A stretch of 25,082 bases of DNA. Origin: CAYNFP01 sp964396655 (GTDB lineage Bacteria; Bacillota_I; Bacilli_A; RF39; UBA660). This document shows, one piece after another, positions 17,065 to 25,082 of this stretch. The notes under the pieces are model-generated. The model was not told where the DNA came from and made no database searches. It worked only from the letters and a program-made list of their open reading frames with translations. Position 1 is the stretch's first letter; each line of letters begins with the position of its first letter. Both the position numbers and the translations under genes were made by a program. The stretch covers positions 1-25,082 of the forward strand of contig CAYNFP010000010.1 in NCBI GenBank assembly GCA_964396655.1, read 5' to 3'.

Positions 17065-17085
17065 ATTTTATCTTGTTTTTTATTT
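17051..17085 (+). terminator. Intrinsic terminator of the solenoid-repeat gene
   Basis: A 15-bp inverted repeat (17051-17065 with 17067-17081) overlaps the last codons and stop of the gene and is followed by a T-rich tail. Positions 17055-17085 repeat 15170-15200 with one central base changed. Confidence 0.8.
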
Positions 17086-17091
17086 ATGAGG

Positions 17092-17120
17092 TTGTTTAAT
17101 TTGATAAAAAAAAGTATAAT
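17092..17120 (+). promoter_or_regulatory. Putative promoter of the PFOR operon
   Basis: TTGTTT (17092-17097), a 17-nt spacer and TATAAT (17115-17120). The ribosome binding site GGTGAT (17127-17132) starts 6 nt after the -10, and the ATG is at 17138, so the transcript leader would be only about 11 nt. Confidence 0.55.
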
Positions 17121-17137
17121 AAATATGGTGATGATAA

Positions 17138-20100
17138 ATGAAAGATTATTATATAATGGATGGTAATGAAGCTTGCGCGACTGCGGCTTATTTGTTTACA
17201 GAGATTGCAGGTATTTACCCAATTACTCCAGCAACTCCTATGGGAGCTTTATGTGATAAATGGGCAAGTTCAGGTAAATTAAATATATTTAATGAACATG
17301 TTAAGGTTGTTGAAATGCAAAGTGAAGGTGGAGCATCTGCTTTAGTTCATGGAGCTTTACAAGCAGGTAGTTTAAGCACTACTTTTACAGCATCTCAAGG
17401 ACTTCTTTTAATGATACCTACTATGTATAAAGTTGCTGGTGAAATGTTACCTCTTGTTATACATGTTGCGGCCAGAAGTTTAGCGACTCATGCTCTTTCA
17501 ATATTTGGAGATCATCAAGATATTTATGCAGTTCGTTCAACTGGATTTGCTTTTTTATCAAGTTCAAATGTTCAGGATGCTTATTATATGTCTTTAATAA
17601 GTCATTTAAGTACAATTAAATCAAGTATACCTTTCTTACATTTTTTTGATGGTTTTAGAACTTCGCATGAACTTAATAAAATTCATATTTTAAATGAAGA
17701 TAGTATTATACCTTTAATAGATAAAGAAAAATTAGAAGAATTTAAAGAAAAATCTGTTAATATTGGTAAAACTATTACTAGAGGAACAAGCCAAACAGAA
17801 GATGTATATTTTCAAAATACTGAAGCTAGAAATAAATATTATTTAGATTTACCTGATATAGTAAATTCATATATGGAAAGCATTAATAATATTGCTGGCA
17901 CTGATTATAAACCATTTAATTATTATGGTAGCTCTACAGCTAAACATATAATTATTGCTATGGGAAGTGTTACTGATACTATAAAATTAACCATAGATGA
18001 AATGTTAAAATCAGGAGAAGAAGTTGGACTTATTAATGTTCATCTGTATAAACCTTTTTCTAGTGAATATTTTTTAAAATCTTTACCTAAAACAGTAACT
18101 AAAATAACTGTAATGGATAGAACTAAAGAAACTTCTGGTAGAGGAGCACCTTTGTATCAAGATGTATGTGAAGTATTAAAAAATGAAAATGTAGAAATTT
18201 ATGGATGTAGATATGGTCTTTCTAGCAAGAATACTACCCCCGAAGATATAAAGAGTATTTTTAATAATATGGATAAAAATAGTCCATTAAATGACTCTAC
18301 AGTTGGAATAATAGATGATGTTACTAATTTGAGTTTGCCAAAAACAGAATTTAAAATTAATAAAAATTATAAAGAAATTAAAGTATTTGGATTTGGATCT
18401 GATGGAATGGTTAGTGCATCCAAAAATATATTAAAATTACTTGGTAAAAAAGATGATACTTTTGTACAAGGATATTTTGAATATGATTCTAAAAAAAGTG
18501 GGGGAGTTACTATAAGTCATTTAAGAATTCATAATGAACCAATAAATGCTCCATATTATCCAATGTATCCAAATTTAGTTGTAGTTACAAGAGAAAACTA
18601 TTTAAATAAATTTGATGTATTAAATGGAATAAAAGAAGGAGGAATATTTTTATTATCAACTTCTAAAGACGAGCAAGAGTTAAATAAATTTTTACCAAAT
18701 AAAATTAAAAGAACAATTAAAGATAAAAAAATTAAATTTTTTGCAAGTAATACAAATATTCTTAATAAGAAATATAACTTAGGTGGAAAAATCAACAATA
18801 TAATGTCAGTTTATATATTAAGTATATTAGGATGTAAAGCTGAAGATATAAATAATTTCAAAGAAATAATACTAAAATCATACAAAGATAAAGATCCAGA
18901 GATATTAAAAAATAATATTGACTCATTAGAGGAAGCATTTAATTATTGTAAAGAAATAGACAATAATATGTTAACTATTGAAGAAGATTATATTTCTGAA
19001 AAGGGAAATTTATATAATGAAATGACATCAAGAAATGGAAATGAATTAACTGTATCAGAATTTTTAAAACATAAAGATGGAACTTTTGAAGGTGGCAATT
19101 CTAAGAGCGATAAAAGAAAAATAAGTGAGTCTGTTCCTAAATGGAATAAAGAAAACTGTATTGAATGTAATATGTGTTCATTTATTTGCCCTCATTCAGT
19201 TATAAGACCATTTTCTTTAACAGAAGAAAGCATGAAAGAAGCTAATATAAAAAATGAAGATACAATACCAAGCATAGCAGAGGATAATAAAAGATTTTAC
19301 ATTGGAGTATCAGAAGATAATTGTACAGGATGTGGTTTATGTATAGATGTATGCCCTGGTAAAAATAACGAAAAAGCATTAAACTTTGGTGAATATAATG
19401 AAGAATTAAGTAATAAAAATGAATATATTTTTGAAAATATAAAAAATGACACTAAATTCAATAAATTTACTGTTAAAGGATTAGGATTTAGACCTTATGG
19501 TTTTGAATTTTCTGGTGCTTGTGCAGGTTGTGGTGAAAGCGGCTATTTAAAAATATTAACATCTTTATTTAAGGATGAAATAGTGATTGCTAACGCTACA
19601 GGGTGCTCATCTATTTATGGAGGATCTTTACCAAGTTTACCTTATAAAGTACCTTGGATTAATTCTTTATTTGAAGATAATGCTGAATTTGGATATGGAT
19701 TATATATGTCATATAAAACCAAAAGAGAAATAATTAAAGATTTAATGTATGAGAGTAAAGATATAGTAACAAAAGAAGTAAAAGATATTTATAAAACTTG
19801 GATTGATAACGTCGAAGATTATTCAATAACTTCAGAAATTAAAGAAGAATTATTAAAACATGATATTCCTAATGAACTAAAAAAATTAATTGACTATATA
19901 CCTTCAAGAACAACTTGGATAGTAGGAGGAGACGGCTGGGCTTATGATATTGGTTATGGAGGACTCGATCATGTTCTTCATTCAAATGAAAATATTAATG
20001 TTTTAGTATTAGATACAGAAGTTTATTCAAATACTGGAGGACAAACATCTAAGTCAACTAAATATGCTTCAGTAGCGGAATTTTCATCTTCAGGAAAAAC

Positions 20101-20542
20101 CACAAACAAAAAAGACCTATTTAGAATAGCAATGTCTATACCTAATGTTTATGTTGCTTCTGTCTCTATGGGAGCTAATCCATCTCAAACTTTAAAAGCT
20201 TTCAAAGAAGCTTATGAACATAATGGGCCATCTTTAATAATTGCGTATAGTCCATGTATTGAACAGGGAATAATTGGAGGCCTTAGAAATAGTGTTAAAG
20301 AAGAAAAATTAATGGTTGAAACTGGATACAATTTATTAATGAGATATAATCCAGAAATAGAAAAACTAACAATAGATTCTTCTGAACCAGACTTTTCCAG
20401 ATATGAGACAATATTTGAAAAAGAACTTAGATATAAAAACTTAAAAAAAGCTAATGAAAAAGAATATCAAGAACTATATGAATTAAATATAGATTCTGCT
20501 AAAAAGAGATATGAATATTTTAAAAAAATAGAAAGTGAATAA
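17138..20542 (+). CDS. nifJ: Pyruvate:ferredoxin (flavodoxin) oxidoreductase
   Basis: A 1134-residue single-chain PFOR that oxidises pyruvate and CoA to acetyl-CoA and CO2 with reduction of ferredoxin or flavodoxin in the cytoplasm. The pyruvate/TPP domain opens with YPITP (27-31), QSEGGA (E63) and AARSLATHALSIFGDHQDI with R113. The ferredoxin-like domain holds two 4Fe-4S motifs, at C674/677/680/684 and C729/732/735/739. The proximal cluster ligands are C795, C798, C823 and C1040. The TPP/Mg site is GGDGW (930-934) with DTEVYSNTGGQ near 963-973. All key residues are intact. The length is slightly below the usual 1170-1200, and no long C-terminal extension is seen. It is the main anaerobic pyruvate-cleaving enzyme. 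It is followed after 5 nt by a giant unknown gene. Confidence 0.96.
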   Translation: MKDYYIMDGNEACATAAYLFTEIAGIYPITPATPMGALCDKWASSGKLNIFNEHVKVVEMQSEGGASALVHGALQAGSLSTTFTASQGLLLMIPTMYKVAGEMLPLVIHVAARSLATHALSIFGDHQDIYAVRSTGFAFLSSSNVQDAYYMSLISHLSTIKSSIPFLHFFDGFRTSHELNKIHILNEDSIIPLIDKEKLEEFKEKSVNIGKTITRGTSQTEDVYFQNTEARNKYYLDLPDIVNSYMESINNIAGTDYKPFNYYGSSTAKHIIIAMGSVTDTIKLTIDEMLKSGEEVGLINVHLYKPFSSEYFLKSLPKTVTKITVMDRTKETSGRGAPLYQDVCEVLKNENVEIYGCRYGLSSKNTTPEDIKSIFNNMDKNSPLNDSTVGIIDDVTNLSLPKTEFKINKNYKEIKVFGFGSDGMVSASKNILKLLGKKDDTFVQGYFEYDSKKSGGVTISHLRIHNEPINAPYYPMYPNLVVVTRENYLNKFDVLNGIKEGGIFLLSTSKDEQELNKFLPNKIKRTIKDKKIKFFASNTNILNKKYNLGGKINNIMSVYILSILGCKAEDINNFKEIILKSYKDKDPEILKNNIDSLEEAFNYCKEIDNNMLTIEEDYISEKGNLYNEMTSRNGNELTVSEFLKHKDGTFEGGNSKSDKRKISESVPKWNKENCIECNMCSFICPHSVIRPFSLTEESMKEANIKNEDTIPSIAEDNKRFYIGVSEDNCTGCGLCIDVCPGKNNEKALNFGEYNEELSNKNEYIFENIKNDTKFNKFTVKGLGFRPYGFEFSGACAGCGESGYLKILTSLFKDEIVIANATGCSSIYGGSLPSLPYKVPWINSLFEDNAEFGYGLYMSYKTKREIIKDLMYESKDIVTKEVKDIYKTWIDNVEDYSITSEIKEELLKHDIPNELKKLIDYIPSRTTWIVGGDGWAYDIGYGGLDHVLHSNENINVLVLDTEVYSNTGGQTSKSTKYASVAEFSSSGKTTNKKDLFRIAMSIPNVYVASVSMGANPSQTLKAFKEAYEHNGPSLIIAYSPCIEQGIIGGLRNSVKEEKLMVETGYNLLMRYNPEIEKLTIDSSEPDFSRYETIFEKELRYKNLKKANEKEYQELYELNIDSAKKRYEYFKKIESE

Positions 20543-20547
20543 AATTT

Positions 20548-23500
20548 ATGGAATTATCAAAAGAATTATATTCTTTAATTGTTGATTACATATATCAAGG
20601 TTATGTTTCAAATAATGAAGAATTATCCAAAATAAAAAATGATATAAATGAAATAATAAATAAAAATTTAGATTCTATATCTAAAGCTCTTTATTTTGAT
20701 AAATTAATTTCATCAATTGAAGATCCTAAAGCAAATTTATTATTACTTGATTTTGTAAAAAATTCTTTTCTTAATAATAGTAATTTAACAATTGAAGAAA
20801 AAATTAAACTTTATTTTGAAGCAGAAAACTTTGAATTTTTAAATTCTCAAATAAAACAGATTGATTCAACTAAAATTTTTGAATATTTTGGAAATAGAGC
20901 TGTAAATTTACTTGAAATTAATAAATTAATAAGTATATTTGGTGTGGATTTTTATAAAAATATAGAAACTTTAAACATTCCTGATGGAATATTAGAAATT
21001 TCCCCATTATTGGTTAATTCAATTAATATGAATACTTACATATTTATGTTAAATAATTATAAGAAATTTACTAAAAAAGGGGTTTCTCTTATAGTTAATA
21101 ATTTATATAATTTGACAAGCGAAAAAATTTTAGAAGTTTTACCTTATACAGAAGATTCTAGTTTAGAATTAAATTTGGTTATGCCTCGAGACATCGAAAG
21201 TAAATTAATAATTTTATCTAAAGTAAATGAACAAAAATTTAAAGAACTAATTTCCGAAGACGATATAAAATTAATTAAAGAATATATTTTAAATAATAAT
21301 CCTTTACCTAATGGAATAATGTTGAATATTTTAAAATCATTTTTATCTAATGATAATATATTTAATTTTAGTGATGAAATTATTCTTAAATTATTAAACA
21401 AAATAGAAATAAATTCTTTAAATTTTGAGTCTTTAATATCAATTAACAAAAGAGGTTTTGAATTAATAACAAATAATAATGAAAATTTAAAAAAATTTAA
21501 TATTTCAAGTATATATTTTCTTGTCTCAAATGAAAGTCCAATTAGTTTTTCTAAAAGACAAGAATTAATTGAATATGCCTTAGAAAATAATTTAATTGAT
21601 TTAAAGAAATTAAATATTAATTTAGCGAGAGCTATTGCTAAATCAATTTCATATATTGGAGTAAGCTCTGAATTATTTGAAAAAATAGCTTTAAGTAAAA
21701 GATTTTTAATTCTTAAAGTAAAACTTATTGATGTTGATTATATAAATGAATCTAAAATACTCGAATATTTAACAAACCCTATATATTATGAACAGTTGAA
21801 TCCAGATATATTAATAAATCTTTTAAATAAAATTTCTAAAGAAAAGTTACTAGAAATATTGAATAATAAAATGCTTTTATTTCATATACCATCAAATAAA
21901 TTTTCAGAAATTCTAAATTTAGAATTTGACGATATAATAAATAATAATTTAATTTGTGAAGTTATTGATAGATCATATATTTATGATAAAATAAGTTATC
22001 GAATAGAAAACGAAGGGAGCTTAAAATTATTATTAAATCCAAATATTAGTAAAATTCTTTTTGGTAAGAATTTTACAATTACCGAAAATGATCTTGAAGC
22101 AATAAAATATTTAATAGATTATACTTTTGGCTTAGATTTAAATTCTAATACAGAAGATAAATTTAATATGAAAACAATTGAGTCTTTTGCGGCATTATAT
22201 TTTCTACTTGGGCTTAAGGATTCTGTTGATTTTATAAATCTTTATGGAATAAAACTTCAAATAAAGGATGTTTTAACAATTAAAGATAGAATTTTACAAG
22301 CTAAAGTAAATACATATCGTTCTACTAATGCTCACATATTAAATGGATTATATAGTAACGTCATAGTTGTTTTAAATCAAATGGAAAGTCCGGAAAATAT
22401 TTATGATTATTTTAACGATATTTATACTTGGTTTATAAAGTATGCAAAAATTTATGACAAAGAAAGAATGGAGAATTTATTTACAAGATATATTTTATTA
22501 AAAAACAATCCTCAAAAGACCTTGGAAGAAACAGAAAAAATAAAAGAAGAAATAAGGACATTTACTGAAGAAATAAGAGAAAAACAAGTTGCGTCAGTAA
22601 CCTTGTCGTATAATGAAATCCTTATGTCAAAAATTAAAATGTGTTTTAAAATAAAAGACTCTCAATTAAATAAATTAACTCAAAAAATTCAAAAAAAAGA
22701 ATTGATTTTAACTTTAATAGATAAATCCTTAAGTATAATGGAAAATGATGTAAAACAAAAAGAGAAATTATTAAACGCTTTAAAATCAAAAACAGATTTA
22801 AATGGATTATGTAATTTTGAAGAATTTGTAAATGAAATATTTATGAAAATATTATCAAAAACATTTGATAAGAAAGAATTTATATCTAATTTAGGATATA
22901 AAATTCCTGAAAATTATAACTCATATTTATATGATTTAAGAATGATAAAATATGTTAATAGAGCCAACAGACTTCTTTCTATGTATCCGAACAAAAAAGA
23001 AGTATTTGAATATTTAATTTTTAAAAGGACTACTATAGATAATCCGAGCAACATACTTAATAAAATGAGATATGCTTTTTCTAGATTTGAAGGGCACATT
23101 AAATATGATGGTGAAAAAATAGTGTGTGATTTAATTGGAGGCTATGATGAAAAAGAATGTGAAAATTATAATATTATAGTTAAAAAAATTAATAAAATAA
23201 GTAAAGATATATTTAATGTTCTAAAAGAAGAACTTGGGGGAAAAGAAGAACTTTATATTACTGAAGAAGATATAGAAGATTATTTGGGGGAATTACCAGT
23301 AAATGATTTAAACTATGATGTAAAGAAAAAACCAATTTCAGCAAAAGAATTAATAATGATGTTTAACAATTTTGATTTTTTAAATATGGAAGTCACTTCA
23401 AAAGAAGCAATAAAAAAATTTTTATATGCAAATATGTACAATATAAGGCTTATTAGTGGTACAAAAGATGATGAATATTATGTTAAGGATTTTGGATATA

Positions 23501-24681
23501 TTTTATCTCATTTTGATAAATTATTTTATATTTGTAAAAATTTCGGAATAAATATAGAAGAAATAACTATAGATGAAATAAGAAAGTTACAAGATTATAT
23601 TATGTTGGAATTAACTCCTCTTGAAGAAACATACGGGAAAAAAGTAATTACCGATATTGTAAGTAAAACTAATTTAACAAATGCTATGTCCGGGACTCAA
23701 AGATTAAATTCAAATTCTTTAATTTTTGAAGAAGCATTAAAAAGAACAAGAAGTTCAATACCAATTATTAAAACTTCTGAATATGAAATTCTTGATTATC
23801 ATGATCCAAGAATAATTTCATCTAAAATGAATGATGAAAGTTGTTTTGCAATAACTGGAAGAGGCAATAATTTTTCAATGTATTGTATTTTAAGTAAAAA
23901 TGGTACAGTTATATTTATAAAACATCCTGAAACAGGTGAAGATATAGGAAGAGTAAGTGCGGTTAGAAGAGGAAACACTTTATTTTTGCATCAGCTTCAA
24001 ATTGCAGAAGAATATGAAGAATCTTTGCTTATCAGATTACATTGTGAAGAGGTTATACAAAAATTAGCTGATGATATAATAAAAGCAACACTTAGCACGG
24101 AAGAACCAATAGAATTTGTTACAATTACAAAATTGAGATTAGAAGATTTTTCCAAAAATAAAGAATTGATAGATTTAAAAAATTGCCCATATGCAGACGA
24201 TCCTATTGATGTTAATACAGATGATTTTAAAGAGATTTCTAAAAATCCTTTATGGAGATATGAAGTTGAGCCAACAAGTTTTTATCACAATTATGGAAGA
24301 AATTATATAATTTCTAAAGCAAAGGACAAAACAGTAATGGATATTAAAGATTATGATGCTAAACCAGTTTATATTAGAAGAAGGAAAAGCCCGGAAATTG
24401 TAAATTTGAAAGATCCTATTTCTTTAGAAGAAAGCTTAAAAAAATATAGAAAATTGCTGTATTTGGAAGCAAGAAAATCAAAAGATGAACTTGAATCTTC
24501 AAGAATAGCTAAAAGTGAAACTTTTGAAAATTTAAAAAAATTATATCTTGGAGAAGATTGGTGTGTTATAATATATAACACAGATGAAATAAAAGTAATA
24601 GATTTAGGTTATGATGAAAGAAGCAAAGAAGAAATTGCTGTAGTTACAGAAGAATTACAATTAGTAGAAAGGAAATTATAA
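20548..24681 (+). CDS. Very large protein of unknown function (1377 residues)
   Basis: I do not recognise this protein as a whole. It has no signal peptide or membrane segment and is rich in Leu, Ile, Asn, Lys and Glu. Residues 1 to about 640 look like a long run of alpha-helical, possibly HEAT/ARM-like hairpins. Residues about 655-760 are strongly charged and probably coiled coil. A C-terminal domain (about 1070-1200) has the blocks YHDPR, SCFAITGRGNNFSMYC (S1098, C1099), LSKNGTVIFIKHPETG, IGRVSAVRRGNTLFLHQLQ and then LHCEEVIQKLADD. It resembles a group of domains with a cysteine, a glycine and an arginine/glycine/asparagine block whose function I cannot name. The ATG is 5 nt after the PFOR stop and lacks a strong Shine-Dalgarno sequence, which suggests translational coupling. 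The stop is 1 nt before the next ATG. Confidence 0.85.
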   Translation: MELSKELYSLIVDYIYQGYVSNNEELSKIKNDINEIINKNLDSISKALYFDKLISSIEDPKANLLLLDFVKNSFLNNSNLTIEEKIKLYFEAENFEFLNSQIKQIDSTKIFEYFGNRAVNLLEINKLISIFGVDFYKNIETLNIPDGILEISPLLVNSINMNTYIFMLNNYKKFTKKGVSLIVNNLYNLTSEKILEVLPYTEDSSLELNLVMPRDIESKLIILSKVNEQKFKELISEDDIKLIKEYILNNNPLPNGIMLNILKSFLSNDNIFNFSDEIILKLLNKIEINSLNFESLISINKRGFELITNNNENLKKFNISSIYFLVSNESPISFSKRQELIEYALENNLIDLKKLNINLARAIAKSISYIGVSSELFEKIALSKRFLILKVKLIDVDYINESKILEYLTNPIYYEQLNPDILINLLNKISKEKLLEILNNKMLLFHIPSNKFSEILNLEFDDIINNNLICEVIDRSYIYDKISYRIENEGSLKLLLNPNISKILFGKNFTITENDLEAIKYLIDYTFGLDLNSNTEDKFNMKTIESFAALYFLLGLKDSVDFINLYGIKLQIKDVLTIKDRILQAKVNTYRSTNAHILNGLYSNVIVVLNQMESPENIYDYFNDIYTWFIKYAKIYDKERMENLFTRYILLKNNPQKTLEETEKIKEEIRTFTEEIREKQVASVTLSYNEILMSKIKMCFKIKDSQLNKLTQKIQKKELILTLIDKSLSIMENDVKQKEKLLNALKSKTDLNGLCNFEEFVNEIFMKILSKTFDKKEFISNLGYKIPENYNSYLYDLRMIKYVNRANRLLSMYPNKKEVFEYLIFKRTTIDNPSNILNKMRYAFSRFEGHIKYDGEKIVCDLIGGYDEKECENYNIIVKKINKISKDIFNVLKEELGGKEELYITEEDIEDYLGELPVNDLNYDVKKKPISAKELIMMFNNFDFLNMEVTSKEAIKKFLYANMYNIRLISGTKDDEYYVKDFGYILSHFDKLFYICKNFGINIEEITIDEIRKLQDYIMLELTPLEETYGKKVITDIVSKTNLTNAMSGTQRLNSNSLIFEEALKRTRSSIPIIKTSEYEILDYHDPRIISSKMNDESCFAITGRGNNFSMYCILSKNGTVIFIKHPETGEDIGRVSAVRRGNTLFLHQLQIAEEYEESLLIRLHCEEVIQKLADDIIKATLSTEEPIEFVTITKLRLEDFSKNKELIDLKNCPYADDPIDVNTDDFKEISKNPLWRYEVEPTSFYHNYGRNYIISKAKDKTVMDIKDYDAKPVYIRRRKSPEIVNLKDPISLEESLKKYRKLLYLEARKSKDELESSRIAKSETFENLKKLYLGEDWCVIIYNTDEIKVIDLGYDERSKEEIAVVTEELQLVERKL

Positions 24682-24682
24682 C

Positions 24683-24937
24683 ATGAAGTATGGAGTAGTA
24701 ACATCTATTGATGATAAAGCATATTACATAGAGACAGAAGCAGATGTAATAGGATTGTCAGAAAGATTAGAGAAACCAAAAGTAACATTAATAGCTTTAA
24801 AAGATAAAGTATTTGAAGATTTAAAAAGTGGAGATGCAGTGAGTTTTATACAAGGTAAAATTTACCTTGGAGGAAAAATTATTCCAATGGCAGATTTAGT
24901 TAAAAAAGAAGCAAGTATAAAAAGAAATTTAGCCTAA
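24683..24937 (+). CDS. Small uncharacterised protein coupled to the giant gene
   Basis: An 84-residue protein, acidic-basic mixed, with no membrane segment. It begins MKYGVVTSIDDKAYYIETEAD and looks like a small beta-rich fold with a short C-terminal helix. Two phrases, VTLIALKDKVFEDLKSGDAVSF and GKIYLGGKIIP, suggest a barrel, but no family is recognised. It starts 1 nt after the stop of the 1377-residue gene. AAAGGA, nine bases ahead, is its ribosome binding site, so the two are co-translated. A partner or subunit role with the giant protein is inference. Confidence 0.72.
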   Translation: MKYGVVTSIDDKAYYIETEADVIGLSERLEKPKVTLIALKDKVFEDLKSGDAVSFIQGKIYLGGKIIPMADLVKKEASIKRNLA

Positions 24938-24946
24938 AAAACAAAT

Positions 24947-24977
24947 AAAAACAGTAAAAAGATTACTGTTTTTTTTA
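24947..24977 (+). terminator. Intrinsic terminator of the PFOR operon
   Basis: AAAAACAGTAA-type arm (24947-24957) pairs with TTACTGTTTT (24963-24973) around a 5-nt loop and is followed by an eight-T run. It closes the transcript that begins at 17127. Confidence 0.85.
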
Positions 24978-24989
24978 TACAAAATAAAT

Positions 24990-25082
24990 GGATTGCCCCC
25001 CTGAGAGCAATCCGGAAAAAAGAATAAAAAGGGGTTGGCTAGTGTGATACTAGCACCAATTCGCCTAAAAGTGAATTGGTAA
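24990..25082. ncRNA. Structured RNA or leader element, three hairpins, cut by the window edge
   Basis: No ORF covers this stretch. It shows three consecutive inverted repeats: GGATTGC/GCAATCC (24990-24996 and 25007-25013, 10-nt loop), GCTAGT/ACTAGC (25038-25043 and 25049-25054) and ACCAATTC/GAATTGGT (25055-25062 and 25073-25080). The C-rich loop of the first (CCCCT, 24998-25002) can pair with AGGGG (25030-25034), forming a possible pseudoknot. The G+C level is clearly above the surroundings. The strand cannot be decided. It could be a small RNA, a 5' leader of a downstream gene, or the end of a mobile element. No known riboswitch family is matched. Confidence 0.5.

Noticed and set aside
24990..25013. 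TPP riboswitch suggested by CTGAGAG
   Set aside because: The other conserved part of the THI element (the ACCC and GAACCTGAT-type segments) is absent, and the surrounding stem layout does not match.
25031..25080. tRNA or tRNA-like gene in the hairpin cluster
   Set aside because: There is no acceptor stem, no GGTTCGA-type T loop and no anticodon arm layout. The hairpins are consecutive rather than a cloverleaf.
1..25082. UGA decoded as tryptophan (Mycoplasma code)
   Set aside because: TGA serves as the stop of the COG5610-type and flippase genes with coupled downstream starts, and tryptophan is encoded by TGG throughout.

Overview
The window comes from a very AT-rich, low-GC anaerobic Gram-positive-type bacterium. 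The evidence is a surface cohesin/dockerin pair, a TagO/WecA-type undecaprenyl-phosphate sugar-phosphate transferase, strong AGGAGG-like ribosome binding sites and pyruvate:ferredoxin oxidoreductase. TGA, TAG and TAA all act as stops, so this is the standard bacterial code and not the UGA=Trp code of Mycoplasma. An uncultured gut-type Bacillota lineage (RF39-like or a relative) would fit, but that placement is inference. I see no phage, IS, tRNA, rRNA or CRISPR.

Left region (1-4900). A two-gene minus-strand operon encodes a secreted glucosaminidase with a C-terminal dockerin (1477-3681), then a membrane-anchored protein with a cohesin-like domain (59-1465). Together they look like a minimal surface docking system for a peptidoglycan hydrolase. 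Divergent from it is a TagO/WecA-like enzyme (3855-4895), which would start assembly of a lipid-linked wall glycan.

Glycan region (4886-15200). galE and a GT2 glycosyltransferase form a minus-strand pair that converges on tagO through a shared bidirectional terminator. Divergent from galE, a tight eight-gene plus-strand operon (7069-15179) encodes, in order, a polyprenyl-phosphate-sugar-synthase-like GT2, a DUF2304 membrane protein, a HAD-like COG5610-type protein, an FkbM-type methyltransferase, a GT4 glycosyltransferase, a DUF6020-like multispanning protein, a Wzx-like flippase and a small HAD protein whose motif I has Cys in place of the second Asp. This reads as synthesis, decoration and export of a surface polysaccharide or teichoic-acid-like polymer. 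No clear Wzy polymerase or LCP ligase is present.

Right region (15200-25082). A 608-residue protein joins a helical N-terminus, a Trp-Cys-containing domain and seven solenoid repeats of 21-22 residues. Its gene ends in a terminator almost identical to that of the HAD gene before it. Next come PFOR (17138-20542), a 1377-residue protein of unknown function that starts 5 nt after PFOR, and a coupled 84-residue protein, closed by an intrinsic terminator. The last ~95 nt hold three hairpins and a possible pseudoknot with no ORF, probably a structured RNA or 5' leader cut by the window edge.
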